Shown here: positions 24,311 through 32,803 of the stretch, piece after piece | Layout: each line of letters opens with the position of its first letter | Numbering within the stretch: the stretch's first letter is position 1 | Origin: Archaeoglobus sp. JdFR-37 | GTDB taxonomy: Archaea; Halobacteriota; Archaeoglobi; Archaeoglobales; Archaeoglobaceae | Length of the DNA stretch: 64,000 nucleotides | Assembly: GCA_002010215.1 (NCBI GenBank) | Contig: MTMY01000007.1 | Coordinates: 1 to 64,000 of the forward strand | Direction of reading: 5' to 3' | Position numbers and translations under genes: made by a program | Notes under the pieces: generated by a model | The model's database searches: none | What the model saw: only the letters and a program-made list of their open reading frames with translations | What the model was told of the DNA's origin: nothing

Positions 24311-24595
24311 TCATCCGTCACTTGGCAAATCCCACCTATCACTCGGATTTCGCTGGAGATATTTCTCCACCAGAACTATGTCCGGCTCCACACCAAAGAA
24401 GTTAGCTAGGCTTAGGATCATGAATAGCACATCTGCCAGCTCCTCTTCAACGTCGTCCTTGACACCTTTCCTTACAGCCTCTGCAAGCTCCCCTACTTCC
24501 TCAAATAACACAGCCAGCAAAAACAACTCTCCCGACTTCCTGTCTAGATCATAGTACCTTTTTTTTATTTCATCTCTCAAATCTTTCACACTCAT
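24311..24595 (-). CDS. MazG-family nucleotide pyrophosphohydrolase
   Basis: The 94-residue all-helical protein has LFEEVGELAEAVRKG and VEEELADVLFMILSLANFFG, the EExxE and ExxD motifs that bind Mg2+ in MazG-like enzymes. These hydrolyse (d)NTPs to the monophosphate and pyrophosphate and clean the nucleotide pool. The start is uncertain (ATG 24595 or TTG 24607). It lies tail to tail with the S26e-like gene and is divergent from the RCK-DHH gene at 24665. Confidence 0.88.
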   Translation of the reverse strand: MSVKDLRDEIKKRYYDLDRKSGELFLLAVLFEEVGELAEAVRKGVKDDVEEELADVLFMILSLANFFGVEPDIVLVEKYLQRNPSDRWDLPSDG

Positions 24596-24664
24596 CACAC
24601 CTGTCAAGTCTGAACCTCCTGAAGGCGATTACCTTAAATACACTATAATCTTTTTTTTAATGCA

Positions 24665-26110
24665 ATGCCTGAAACCTCTGAATATTACCAGCATGACTAC
24701 ATTGTTATTGGCTGTGGTGGATTTGGATTAGCGGTGATAAAAGACTTATCCAGAACAAACAAAAAGGTTCTTGCTGTTGACATCAATAGGGAGAAGGTGG
24801 AAGTTCTCATTGAACAGGGGATTGAGGCTGTAGAAGGGGATGCGAAAGATAAATCCTTTTTCGACCGGATTGATTATTCCAGAGTTTCAGCAGTTCTGAT
24901 ATTCACCCCTGACGATGACGTGAACACCTTTGCGGTTGAAGAGCTCAGAAAGAGGAGCATTGGAATATTCATAGTCGTCAGAGCTTCCGACATTAAAGCA
25001 AAGGAAGAGATGGAGCAGAAGGGAGCTGACTATGTCGTAACGCCTTATGAAGCGATGAAAAGTGTTGTTGTCAGCGCCCTGAAAAGGATGGAATCTATAA
25101 GGCGAGTCAAGAGGCTCCGGGAAGTTCTTGAGACCGTCAAGAACGGTAAGCTCGGAATATTCACTCACGACAACCCTGATCCAGATGCAATATCTTCTGC
25201 TATGGCTCTCAGAGAAATAGCAAGGCATTATGGTGTTGAGGCGGACATTTTGTATTTTGGTGAGATATCTCACCAGCAGAACAAAGCGATGGTAAATCTC
25301 CTGGAGATCTCCATTCTGAGTGCAGAGGATATAGATCTCTCTGCTTATAGGAAATTTGCTCTGGTGGATTCTTCTGCACCCGGCGTCAACAATTCAATTC
25401 CGGAAACAATAAAACCGAGCATCGTAATTGACCACCATCCCGCAGATAATGTGGAGGGTGAATTTGTAGATCTTCGGGACGATGTTGGAGCCACAGCAAC
25501 GATTCTCGCTGGCTATCTCCAGGATTTGAAAATAGTTCCCAGCAGAACTCTGGCAACAGCCCTATTCTTCGGAATACAAACTGAAACTGAGGAGTTCAGA
25601 AAGAACACCAGAACTGCTGATTTTACGGCTGCAGCATTTCTCTATCCGTTTGTTGACCATGAGATGATTGAGAAGATGGAGGGACCAGCCCTCTCAACTG
25701 AAACTCTTGATGTACTTGGTACAGCAATAAAGAACAGACAGGTATTCTCGTCATTCGTGATCTCCTTTGGCGGCTTCATAAACGACAGAGATGCTTTGCC
25801 TCAGGCTGCCGACTTTTTGCTGAAGCTGGAAGGAATCTCAACTGTATTAGTCTTTGGAATTTTGAAGGATGTAGTTTATATTTCAGCGAGAAACAAGGAT
25901 GTCAGGATAAATATCGGCGAGGTTCTGAAGAAGGCCTTTGGCGATGTAGGTAGTGCTGGCGGACATGCTCATGCTGCAGGTGGACAAATTCCTCTCGGCA
26001 TTTTTGGAGACGTTTCAGACAGAGAAATGCTCTCAAAGCTTGTTACAGAGGCAGTGAAACGAAGATTCTTGAATGCTGTAGGAATTGAACACACACCTGA
26101 GAAAATCTGA
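24665..26110 (+). CDS. RCK (TrkA-N) domain fused to DHH/DHHA1 phosphoesterase
   Basis: The 481-residue protein joins two modules. Residues 10-130 are a Rossmann RCK/TrkA-N domain (IVIGCGGFGLAVIKDL, then VLAVDINREKV) likely to bind NAD(H) or another nucleotide. Residues 155-470 form a DHH phosphoesterase: FTHDNPDPDAISSAMAL, LVDSSAPG, IVIDHHPAD, and a DHHA1 end GSAGGHAHAAGGQ. DHH-DHHA1 enzymes degrade c-di-AMP, pAp or very short RNAs. The fusion suggests hydrolysis controlled by redox state or ions. It is soluble, with no channel gene beside it. Confidence 0.9.
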   Translation: MPETSEYYQHDYIVIGCGGFGLAVIKDLSRTNKKVLAVDINREKVEVLIEQGIEAVEGDAKDKSFFDRIDYSRVSAVLIFTPDDDVNTFAVEELRKRSIGIFIVVRASDIKAKEEMEQKGADYVVTPYEAMKSVVVSALKRMESIRRVKRLREVLETVKNGKLGIFTHDNPDPDAISSAMALREIARHYGVEADILYFGEISHQQNKAMVNLLEISILSAEDIDLSAYRKFALVDSSAPGVNNSIPETIKPSIVIDHHPADNVEGEFVDLRDDVGATATILAGYLQDLKIVPSRTLATALFFGIQTETEEFRKNTRTADFTAAAFLYPFVDHEMIEKMEGPALSTETLDVLGTAIKNRQVFSSFVISFGGFINDRDALPQAADFLLKLEGISTVLVFGILKDVVYISARNKDVRINIGEVLKKAFGDVGSAGGHAHAAGGQIPLGIFGDVSDREMLSKLVTEAVKRRFLNAVGIEHTPEKI

Positions 26111-26121
26111 AAGTCATCTCT

Positions 26122-27006
26122 TCATCTTCTCTCTATCCTCCCCATAATCTTGTCATAGGTGGTTCTCAGGTCCTCTCTTCCCACTGAACAAACGTGAATG
26201 ATTGCATAAGCGATCTCTGGCATCTCTTTTCGAAGCTTTCTGGCAATCTCCTCTGTCAACTCATCGGCTTCTCTGACTGTCATGTCTCCTCTCACAGCTA
26301 TATGCATGTCAAGATGGATGCTGTCCTTACCCATGTATGTTGCTATTATGTCGTGGACATTCTCAACCTCTCTGAACTCCTCCACAACACTTCTGACTTT
26401 TCTGTAAAAGGAGTCATCCGGGCTCATCCCCAGTAACATTTCGGCATTGCTCCTAAAAAGAATGTAGCCGTTGTATGCGATTATTAAGGCGATAATCATT
26501 GACAGCAAACCATCAACATGAGGGTAAAATGTGGAAAGAGCTATACCTATAGAACCGCCAGTGCCTGATATTACGTCGTTTTTCAGCTCGAATCTGGCAG
26601 CGACCTCCTCAGGTAGCTGATATTTTCTAGAGTATAGAAAGACAGCAAGCAAAACCAGTGTAGTGACGATCATTATTGAAAGGGCAAAGCCTGGCATGTA
26701 GACTTCAGATGGGTTGAGGAACCTTCTGAAACCCTCAACAAACAGCTCCAGTGAGACAACGGTGATGAAAACGATTCCTGCCACCATGGAGCTGAGATTT
26801 CTTGCCAAGCCATGGCCGAGGGGGTGGCCATAGTCTGCTGGTTTCTCCGAAATCTTTGATGCGTAATGCAAGACGATCAAGACAACAATATCCACAAGAC
26901 TGTGGAGAGCTTCAGCCAGAATAACAAGGAAACCGCTAATTAAGTAGCCAACGACTCGGGCAGCGAAGAGAAGAATGTATATTGTCATCACTTTTTTAAG
27001 AAGCAC
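26122..27006 (-). CDS. Cation diffusion facilitator (CDF) family transporter
   Basis: About 294 residues. Six membrane helices come first, then a cytoplasmic metal-binding domain (VENVHDIIATYMGKDSIHLD). Helix 2 has ALHSLVDIV, with the HxxxD metal site, and the loop has DYGHPLGHG. In helix 5 the usual HxxxD is replaced by ELKND, so one ligand is E rather than H. CDF proteins export Zn2+, Fe2+, Mn2+ or similar by proton exchange. GTG 27006 is chosen because a TATA-like TCTTTATTT lies about 25 nt upstream; longer and shorter starts are possible. Confidence 0.85.
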   Translation of the reverse strand: MLLKKVMTIYILLFAARVVGYLISGFLVILAEALHSLVDIVVLIVLHYASKISEKPADYGHPLGHGLARNLSSMVAGIVFITVVSLELFVEGFRRFLNPSEVYMPGFALSIMIVTTLVLLAVFLYSRKYQLPEEVAARFELKNDVISGTGGSIGIALSTFYPHVDGLLSMIIALIIAYNGYILFRSNAEMLLGMSPDDSFYRKVRSVVEEFREVENVHDIIATYMGKDSIHLDMHIAVRGDMTVREADELTEEIARKLRKEMPEIAYAIIHVCSVGREDLRTTYDKIMGRIERR

Positions 27007-27077
27007 GTGACCACTGAGACAAAGTGGCAAATAAAGATTATCCCATCCTGTTTCGGGGAGCAATTGGGGAGAGATAC

Positions 27078-27085
27078 TTTTAAAT
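27078..27085 (+). promoter_or_regulatory. TATA box of the L18e-S2 operon
   Basis: TTTAAATA at 27078-27085 gives an expected transcription start near 27105-27110. This lies downstream of the possible TTG start at 27100, which supports translation from ATG 27142 with GGGAGG at 27127-27132. Confidence 0.55.
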
Positions 27086-27141
27086 ACCCTTCCCGATAGT
27101 TGCCAAAGCTAAAAGTTTACGATGATGGGAGGCATGAATAC

Positions 27142-27519
27142 ATGAGCAGGTTGAGAAAGCTGCAGAGGAGAAAGAGCAATCCCAATCTTTCCGCTCTCAT
27201 AGACACGTTGCTGGAGGAAGGAGCGAAAAACAAGGCTACTATATGGAAGGACGTTGCAGAGAGACTTGCAAAGCCAAGGAGACTCTATGCAGAGGTGAAC
27301 CTCTCGAAAATCCAGAAATATGCCAGAGAAGGCGAGACGATTCTGGTGCCGGGAAAAGTTCTGGGAAGTGGTGAAATAGATAAGAAGGTAGATGTTGCCG
27401 CCCTTTCATTCTCTGAAAAGGCAAAATCAAAAATTGAGACTTCTGGTGGGAAATGTCTGACGATACTGGAACTTGTAAGAGAAAATCCGAAAGGAAGCAA
27501 CGTCAGGATTATTGTGTGA
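27142..27519 (+). CDS. Ribosomal protein L18e
   Basis: The 125-residue protein has RKSNPNLSALIDTLL, ATIWKDVAERLAKPRRLYAE and ETILVPGKVLGSGEIDKKVD, the L18e/L15p-type signature of the archaeal large subunit. I use ATG 27142, with GGGAGG 9 nt upstream, over TTG 27100, because archaeal L18e proteins begin close to the (K)xNP motif. It is the first gene of the conserved L18e-L13-S9-Rpo10-Rpo6-enolase-S2 operon; L13 follows after 19 bp. Confidence 0.95.
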   Translation: MSRLRKLQRRKSNPNLSALIDTLLEEGAKNKATIWKDVAERLAKPRRLYAEVNLSKIQKYAREGETILVPGKVLGSGEIDKKVDVAALSFSEKAKSKIETSGGKCLTILELVRENPKGSNVRIIV

Positions 27520-27538
27520 GCTTTGTGAGGTGGTTTTA

Positions 27539-28012
27539 ATGAGTGTTAGTGTTGAGAGAGTCATCAAAACTCTTGGTGACGACTTCGTTGTAATTGATGC
27601 AGAAAATCATGTTTTGGGCAGACTTTCAAGCATAATTGCAAAGCGTTTGCTTAATGGTGAGAAGATTGTGGTTGTGAACGCCGAAAAAGCTGTTGTAACC
27701 GGCGACAAATACATGGTCTTTGCCAGATACAAAGAGAAATACGACAGGGGGAGCAAGGAGAAAGGCCCGTATTTCCCAAGACATCCCGAAAAAATCTTCA
27801 AGAGAACTGTCAGAGGAATGCTGCCTTGGAAAAGCAGAAGAGGGAGAGAGGCTTTCAGAAGGCTCAGAGTCTTTGTAAGTGTTCCAAAAGAGCTTGAAGG
27901 CAAGGAATTCATTACTGTTGATGATGCTCTTCTTTCGAAAGTTTCAAAGACCGAAAAGTATGTGTCTCTTCAGGAGATCAGCAGATATTTGGGTTATGAG
28001 GTGAAAGCATGA
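27539..28012 (+). CDS. rplM: Ribosomal protein L13
   Basis: The 157-residue archaeal L13 shows [40 protein letters not shown] and [23 protein letters not shown] 27539 with GAGGTGG at 27527-27533 is the start; the open frame upstream is not used. The stop overlaps the S9 start by 4 bp. Confidence 0.96.
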   Translation: MSVSVERVIKTLGDDFVVIDAENHVLGRLSSIIAKRLLNGEKIVVVNAEKAVVTGDKYMVFARYKEKYDRGSKEKGPYFPRHPEKIFKRTVRGMLPWKSRRGREAFRRLRVFVSVPKELEGKEFITVDDALLSKVSKTEKYVSLQEISRYLGYEVKA

Positions 28013-28407
28013 AAATCGTTGTTACCAGCGGTAAGAGGAAGACTGCAGTAGCAAGAGCTACTGTCAGGCCGGGAGCTGGCAGGATAAGGATAAACAAGAT
28101 TCCCGTAGAACTTCTGCAGCCCGAAATGGTCAGGATGACAGTTATGGAACCCCTCATCATCGCTAAAGAGCTGGCAAATAAGGTTGATATTGATGTTGTG
28201 GTTGATGGCGGTGGCTTCATGGGGCAAGCAGAAGCTGCCCGAACCGCAATTGCAAGAGGACTGCTGGAGTTCAGCAATGATGCAGAGCTGAAAAGAGTTT
28301 TTCTTGAGTATGACAGAACTCTGCTTGTTAATGACATAAGAAGAAAGGAGCCCAAGAAGCAGGGTGGAAGAGGAGCAAGAAAGAGGAGACAAACTTCGTA
28401 CAGGTGA
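28009..28407 (+). CDS. rpsI: Ribosomal protein S9
   Basis: The 132-residue S9 has [19 protein letters not shown] near the N-terminus, [20 protein letters not shown] in the middle, and the C-terminal [16 protein letters not shown] tail that reaches to the P-site tRNA. Length and order fit archaeal S9p. It overlaps L13 by 4 bp and is followed by rpo10 four bases later. Confidence 0.97.
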   Translation: MKIVVTSGKRKTAVARATVRPGAGRIRINKIPVELLQPEMVRMTVMEPLIIAKELANKVDIDVVVDGGGFMGQAEAARTAIARGLLEFSNDAELKRVFLEYDRTLLVNDIRRKEPKKQGGRGARKRRQTSYR

Positions 28408-28411
28408 ACTC

Positions 28412-28612
28412 ATGTTTCCCATTCGTTGCTTTTCCTGCGGGGCTGTGATTGCCCACAAGTGGGAGGAATATTTAGCGAAGCTTAAAGAGGGTAAAAGTGC
28501 AAAGGATGCACTTAACGAGCTTGGGATAGACAGATATTGTTGCAGACGGATGTTCCTGACCCACAAATCTGTGATTGATGAATTTGCCCGATTTAGAGGG
28601 GCCGTAGGGTAG
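28412..28612 (+). CDS. rpo10: RNA polymerase subunit Rpo10 (RpoN)
   Basis: The 66-residue subunit starts MFPIRCFSCGAVIAHKWEEY and has DRYCCRRMFLTH, the CX2C and CC zinc ligands of the Rpb10 family. ATG 28412 follows the S9 stop by 4 bp. The last five codons and the stop (RGAVG-TAG) lie inside the tRNA-Pro gene, which starts at 28598, so 15 bp serve both genes. Confidence 0.96.
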   Translation: MFPIRCFSCGAVIAHKWEEYLAKLKEGKSAKDALNELGIDRYCCRRMFLTHKSVIDEFARFRGAVG

Positions 28613-28671
28613 CCTGGTTATCCTCCCGGCTTCGGGAGCCGGTGACCCGAGTTCAAATCTCGGCGGCCCCA
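28598..28671 (+). tRNA. tRNA-Pro (CGG anticodon)
   Basis: The sequence folds as a complete tRNA. Acceptor GGGGCCG pairs perfectly with CGGCCCC, and 28671 is the discriminator A. The anticodon stem is CCGGC/GCCGG with loop TTCGGGA, so the anticodon is CGG for proline. The T arm is CCGAG-TTCAAAT-CTCGG. The D arm has GG in its loop. No intron is seen and CCA is not encoded. It sits inside the ribosomal operon between rpo10 and rpo6 and overlaps the end of rpo10, so maturation cuts the mRNA. Confidence 0.95.
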
Positions 28672-28687
28672 TCCCTGAAGAGAGGTG

Positions 28688-28930
28688 ATGATTACGTCGG
28701 CGAAAGTAAGAAGGATAACATTCCCATTTGACTATACAAGATTTGAAAAAGCGAGGATAATCGGGGCGAGGGCTTTGCAGATAGCCATGGGTGCGCCCGT
28801 TCTTATTGAAACTGATAAAAAAGACCCCCTTGAAATCGCAAGGGAGGAGTTTGAAAAGGGCGTAATTCCGATAACTGTAAAGAGGAGAAGAAGCAGTTTT
28901 GTGTGGCTTGAAAGACATGACCTCTTTTGA
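28688..28930 (+). CDS. rpo6: RNA polymerase subunit Rpo6 (RpoK)
   Basis: The 80-residue subunit contains [20 protein letters not shown] and [19 protein letters not shown], the Rpb6/omega pattern (TxFExARIxGxRALQ). The ATG at 28688 is preceded by AGAGGTG, with a GTG directly before it as a possible start. It begins 16 bp after the tRNA. Rpo6 helps assemble RNA polymerase and binds near the clamp. Confidence 0.94.
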   Translation: MITSAKVRRITFPFDYTRFEKARIIGARALQIAMGAPVLIETDKKDPLEIAREEFEKGVIPITVKRRRSSFVWLERHDLF

Positions 28931-28976
28931 GGTGTGCACGAAAGACACGAGAGTAACGGGGTAATGAGGTGGTAAT

Positions 28977-30194
28977 TTGATAATAGAGGATGTTTCTTAC
29001 AGAATCGTATTTGATTCGAGAGGAAGAGAAACTATTGAGTGTGAAGTTTTTGCTGAAGAAGCTTATGGAAGTGCTATTGCTCCAAGTGGAGCCTCGACAG
29101 GCAGTGAAGAGGCTGTTGCAGTTGATGTTTATCGGATAGATGAGATTGAGGAAAGAGTATCAAAGGCCTTAACAGGATACAGCATTTTCGAACAGAGAAG
29201 TGTGGATAAAGCACTGAGGGAGGAAGATGGGACGGAGAATTTCTCCAGCATTGGTGGAAATTTCGCCATTACCGCAAGTTTGGCAGTGGCGAAAGCAGCC
29301 AGCGACTGGCTGGGAATTCCACTTTTTGCCTATTTGGGCGGCGTTCTTGCTGATGAACTTCCGTACCCTCTTGGAAATGTTATTGGAGGCGGAGCTCATG
29401 CAGAAGGCTCCACCAATATTCAGGAGTTCCTCGTGATTCCTGTTGGAGCTGAAAACTTTTTTGAAGCTCAGTTTGTCAATACGAGGGTTCACAGAGCTTT
29501 AAAGGATGAGTTCAAGAAGCGAAATATCTTTGCAGCCAAAGGTGATGAGGGAGCTTGGGCAGCCAAGATAAGCGATGAGGAGGCCTTTGAAATACTCAGT
29601 TCTGCCATATCGAGAGTTGAGGATGAGACTGGAGTGAAAGTAAGAATTGGAGTTGATATTGCCGCAACTGAGCTCTGGAACGGTGAGTTTTACGTTTATG
29701 GTGAGAAAAAGCTATCCCCTGACGAGCAAGTTTCTTTCATAGCCGAACTTGTTGACAGGTATGAGTTGCTGTATGTTGAAGACCCCCTCCACGAAAACGA
29801 TTTCGAAGGCTTTGCCGAGCTAACAAGGTCGGTGGACTGCATGGTGTGCGGAGATGACTTGTTTGTTACCAACATAAAGAGAATTCAGAAAGGCATTGAA
29901 ATTAGAGCTGCCAACACCGTCCTGATCAAGCCTAACCAGATAGGGACGCTGAGTGATACAATTGATGCGGTAAAGCTTGCTAAGAAAGAGGGTTGGGATG
30001 TGGTTGTATCCCACAGGAGTGGTGAGACTGAGGATGATTCAATAGCACATCTCAGCGTGGCCTTCAACGCAACATTAATAAAGACAGGTGTGGTGGGTGG
30101 CGAGAGAACGGCAAAGCTGAATGAACTCATCAGAATTGAGGAGTATCTTGATAATCCCAAGATGGTTGAGATTAAAAAGATTAAGAGGCTGTAA
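28977..30194 (+). CDS. eno: Enolase
   Basis: The 405-residue enzyme converts 2-phosphoglycerate to phosphoenolpyruvate. It has YRIVFDSRGRETIECEV, APSGASTGSEEA, LGNVIGGGAHAEGSTNIQEF, LLYVEDPLHENDFEGF, VCGDDLFVTN and VVSHRSGETEDD, which supply the metal and substrate ligands. TTG 28977 is the start with GAGGTGG at 28966-28972. Placement with ribosomal and polymerase genes is the usual archaeal order. Confidence 0.96.
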   Translation: MIIEDVSYRIVFDSRGRETIECEVFAEEAYGSAIAPSGASTGSEEAVAVDVYRIDEIEERVSKALTGYSIFEQRSVDKALREEDGTENFSSIGGNFAITASLAVAKAASDWLGIPLFAYLGGVLADELPYPLGNVIGGGAHAEGSTNIQEFLVIPVGAENFFEAQFVNTRVHRALKDEFKKRNIFAAKGDEGAWAAKISDEEAFEILSSAISRVEDETGVKVRIGVDIAATELWNGEFYVYGEKKLSPDEQVSFIAELVDRYELLYVEDPLHENDFEGFAELTRSVDCMVCGDDLFVTNIKRIQKGIEIRAANTVLIKPNQIGTLSDTIDAVKLAKKEGWDVVVSHRSGETEDDSIAHLSVAFNATLIKTGVVGGERTAKLNELIRIEEYLDNPKMVEIKKIKRL

Positions 30195-30225
30195 AAGGCT
30201 GTAAAAGTGGCTGAAGGTGATTTGA

Positions 30226-30852
30226 ATGGCGAGAGAAAGCGATGCAATGATGAGAGAACCAGAAGAGGGTTATGAGTATCTGGTAGCTCCTGATGAATAT
30301 CTGGCAGCAGGAGTTCATATCGGCACGCAGGTGAAGACGGGAGACATGACAAGGTTCATCTACAAGGTGAGGCCTGACGGTCTTTACGTTTTGGACATCA
30401 GAGTTCTGGATGAGAGGCTGAAGATTGCAGGGAAGTTTCTGGCGAGATTTGAACCGTTGAAGGTACTCGTTGTTTCAGCAAGGCAATACGGTCAGAAACC
30501 GGCAAGGATGTTCTCTAAGGCAACCGGTGCAGATTACGTTGTTGGGCGCTTCATTCCGGGAACCCTTACAAACCCTGTTCTCAGGGATTACAGGGAACCT
30601 GATGTCATTCTTGTTACAGACCCAGCAATCGACGCCCAGGCTGTCCAGGAGGCAACTGATGTGGGAATACCCGTTGTTGCTTTATGTGACTCTAACAACA
30701 GCATTGCAAATGTTGACTTAGTTATACCCACTAACAACAAGGGTAGAAAAGCTTTAGCACTGGTTTACTGGCTTCTTGCAAAAGAAGTTCTCAAGAACAG
30801 GGGCTTTACCGAATTCCACTACACTGTTGAGGACTTCGAAGCTGATCTTTAA
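30226..30852 (+). CDS. rpsB: Ribosomal protein S2
   Basis: The 208-residue archaeal S2 shows [42 protein letters not shown] and [20 protein letters not shown]. An acidic end ([10 protein letters not shown]) closes it. It is the last gene of the operon, 31 bp past enolase. A T-rich stretch and a G-rich element follow downstream before the convergent EamA gene. Confidence 0.96.
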   Translation: MARESDAMMREPEEGYEYLVAPDEYLAAGVHIGTQVKTGDMTRFIYKVRPDGLYVLDIRVLDERLKIAGKFLARFEPLKVLVVSARQYGQKPARMFSKATGADYVVGRFIPGTLTNPVLRDYREPDVILVTDPAIDAQAVQEATDVGIPVVALCDSNNSIANVDLVIPTNNKGRKALALVYWLLAKEVLKNRGFTEFHYTVEDFEADL

Positions 30853-30960
30853 TTCAAATTTCACTTAATTTTCTTTTCTGAGGTCTGATACTATTTGATT
30901 TCAAAAAATTATCCACTTATTTTGCAAAACGCTTAGCTCCCGTTTACTCAATGGAACTCA

Positions 30961-30987
30961 GGGACGGGGAGGGGCTGGGTGGGCGGG
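30961..30987 (+). repeat. G-rich dispersed element, copy B
   Basis: GGGACGGGGAGGGG, then CTGGGTGGGCGGG: six runs of at least three G in 27 nt. It aligns with copies at 1114, 44291, 46487 and 47828. It lies 108 bp past the S2 stop, in the gap between convergent genes. The density of G runs is high enough for an intramolecular quadruplex in RNA or the plus strand. Confidence 0.6.
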
Positions 30988-31037
30988 ATACATTGGGGTA
31001 ATTAGGGTAAGGAAGTCTCAAAGTTAGGTAAAAGCCG

Positions 31038-31463
31038 TCACTGACTCGTCACAAGTACCAATCCCAGAACAATCAGGAGTGTTCCAGCCATCACCTTCGG
31101 CAGGTTCACCTTCTCGCCAAGAATCAGCACTGAGAGCACAACTGTAACCAGTGGATAGACAGAGGTTATTGGGACTGCTTTGGCTGCGCCAATAGACTTG
31201 AGAGCTCCGTAGTAGATCACCATTGCGATACCTCCGGCTATGGCTCCGGCTGTGAGGAGTATCAAGATGTTAATTCCCCGTATCCCCTCAAAATTCAGCT
31301 CCCGAATCAAAAGCGACAGAATTAGGAGTGAAAGCAGCGCTCCTGCACTTCTAACTATGTTGGCTGCTACTGGCGATATGGCGGTTGCGGCAATGATCTT
31401 GTCCAGCAGTGGAACGGTGCCCCATAGAAGCGCTGCCATGAATGCAAGAAGTTCACCCTTCAT
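31038..31463 (-). CDS. EamA-type small transporter (drug/metabolite superfamily)
   Basis: The 141-residue membrane protein has about five hydrophobic helices and a single EamA repeat: MKGELLAFMAALLWGTVPLL at the start and PITSVYPLVTVVLSVLILGE before the end. Full EamA transporters have two such repeats, so this one probably works as a dimer. ATG 31463 has AAAGGAGGG upstream; the open frame further upstream overlaps the methylase gene and is not used. Substrate unknown. Confidence 0.85.
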   Translation of the reverse strand: MKGELLAFMAALLWGTVPLLDKIIAATAISPVAANIVRSAGALLSLLILSLLIRELNFEGIRGINILILLTAGAIAGGIAMVIYYGALKSIGAAKAVPITSVYPLVTVVLSVLILGEKVNLPKVMAGTLLIVLGLVLVTSQ

Positions 31464-31497
31464 TTTATCCCTCCTTTCTATTACTCTACTTTTTACT

Positions 31498-32208
31498 CTA
31501 ACCCCTCTGACTCCTTGTAAACTCGTACATAAATATTCCCGCTGCAACCGAGAGGTTAAGACTCTCAACCCTCCCGTAGCAGGGGATGGATGCAATCACA
31601 TCGCACTGCTTTCTCACGGGCCTTGAAATACCCTTATCTTCTCCACCTATCACAATCGCAACCGGTGGGGTGAAGCTGACCTTCCAGAGTTCTTCACCAC
31701 CAACCTCAGCACCAATCACGTAAAATCCAAGCTTTTTCAGCTTCTTCACAGCGCTTGCCAGGTTCTCTTCCCTAGCTACATCCACATGTAATGCAGCTCC
31801 GGCAGAAACCCTTATAACTGCTTCAGTCACCTGGGCAGACCTTCTTTTTGGGATGAGAACTCCAGCACAGCCGAAGAATTCAGCACTTCTCAGGCATGCT
31901 CCCAGATTGTGGGGGTCGTCAACACCATCTAGAATTAGAATGAATTTTCCTTCCCGGATAGCTTTTTCGATGATGTAGTCAAAATCTATGTATTTGATGG
32001 GAGCAACATCTGCAGCCACACCCTTTGATTCTGCAGGCAGAGTTGAGCGGGGAACATAAACAACGGGAATGCCCATTTTCCTTGCCTTGCTCTCTATGGA
32101 GGTTATTTTTGGGCTTTTAGCGCTTTTAGCTTCTCTTGCAAGGTATATCTTGCTTGCTTTCCCGGTTTTAATCGCCTCCAGTACACTGTTCACTCCGTAG
32201 ACTTTCAT
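31498..32208 (-). CDS. TrmH-family (SpoU) rRNA/tRNA 2'-O-methyltransferase
   Basis: The 236-residue protein has an N-terminal substrate-binding part (VYGVNSVLEAIKTGKASKIY) and the knotted SPOUT core: LDGVDDPHNLGACLRSAEFF (motif 1), VIGGEDKGISRPVRKQC (motif 2) and IPCYGRVESLNLSVAAGIFM (motif 3). This is the RlmB/TrmH arrangement, with an alpha-beta knot binding SAM. Its substrate in archaea may be 23S rRNA. Its end is 34 bp before the EamA start, so the two may be one transcript. Confidence 0.9.
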   Translation of the reverse strand: MKVYGVNSVLEAIKTGKASKIYLAREAKSAKSPKITSIESKARKMGIPVVYVPRSTLPAESKGVAADVAPIKYIDFDYIIEKAIREGKFILILDGVDDPHNLGACLRSAEFFGCAGVLIPKRRSAQVTEAVIRVSAGAALHVDVAREENLASAVKKLKKLGFYVIGAEVGGEELWKVSFTPPVAIVIGGEDKGISRPVRKQCDVIASIPCYGRVESLNLSVAAGIFMYEFTRSQRG

Positions 32209-32306
32209 GCAACCCAGATAGCAGGTAAGGATTAAGACCTTACCGCCTTATGTCTTATCGCAAAACTATCGCAAAACCTTTATCCTATCTGGCAAAACCA
32301 TGGAGA

Positions 32307-32711
32307 GTGAAGAAAAAGGGGATTCGCTATGAAAGGGAGCTGATAAAGCTCCTGTGGGATAGCGGCTTCGCTGCTGTGAGAGTAGCGGGAAGTGGAGTAA
32401 GCATCTTCCCATCTCCTGACATAGTTGCCGGCGATGGAAAGAGATTTCTGGCCTTTGAGGTAAAATCCCGGAAAGGTTTGCCCCTCTACATCTCTAAGGA
32501 AGAAGTTAAGCAGCTCATAATGTTCTCCAACCTGTTTGGGGCAGAGGCGTATATAGCCTTAAAGCTCCCTAATTCTCCCTGGCGTTTCTTTGCCATCAAT
32601 TCGCTGAGGGAGACGGAAAAGGGTTTTGTGGTGGATGAAGCAGCTTACGCTTCTGGAGCAGACATTTATGAGGTCACAGGGAAAAGCAGGCAGTTGAGGC
32701 TGGAGTGGTAG
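32307..32711 (+). CDS. hjc: Holliday junction resolvase Hjc
   Basis: The 134-residue nuclease cuts four-way DNA junctions in recombination. It shows GIRYERELIKLLWDSGFAAV, SPDIVAGDGKRFLAFEVKSR and QLIMFSNLFGAEAYIALKLP; the E, D, E and K of the nuclease core are present. I use GTG 32307: a TATA-like TTTAT at 32279-32284 places the transcript start there, and known Hjc proteins begin MKxKG. An ATG at 32250 in the same frame would add 19 residues not seen in the family. Confidence 0.9.
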   Translation: MKKKGIRYERELIKLLWDSGFAAVRVAGSGVSIFPSPDIVAGDGKRFLAFEVKSRKGLPLYISKEEVKQLIMFSNLFGAEAYIALKLPNSPWRFFAINSLRETEKGFVVDEAAYASGADIYEVTGKSRQLRLEW

Positions 32712-32803
32712 TCCGAAGCAATTTTCCTGTATTCCTACGCTTATTCTATAAATTCTAACAAATCAAAAAGCTTTATGTGGTTGCATGGAATACTAATAAA
32801 AAT

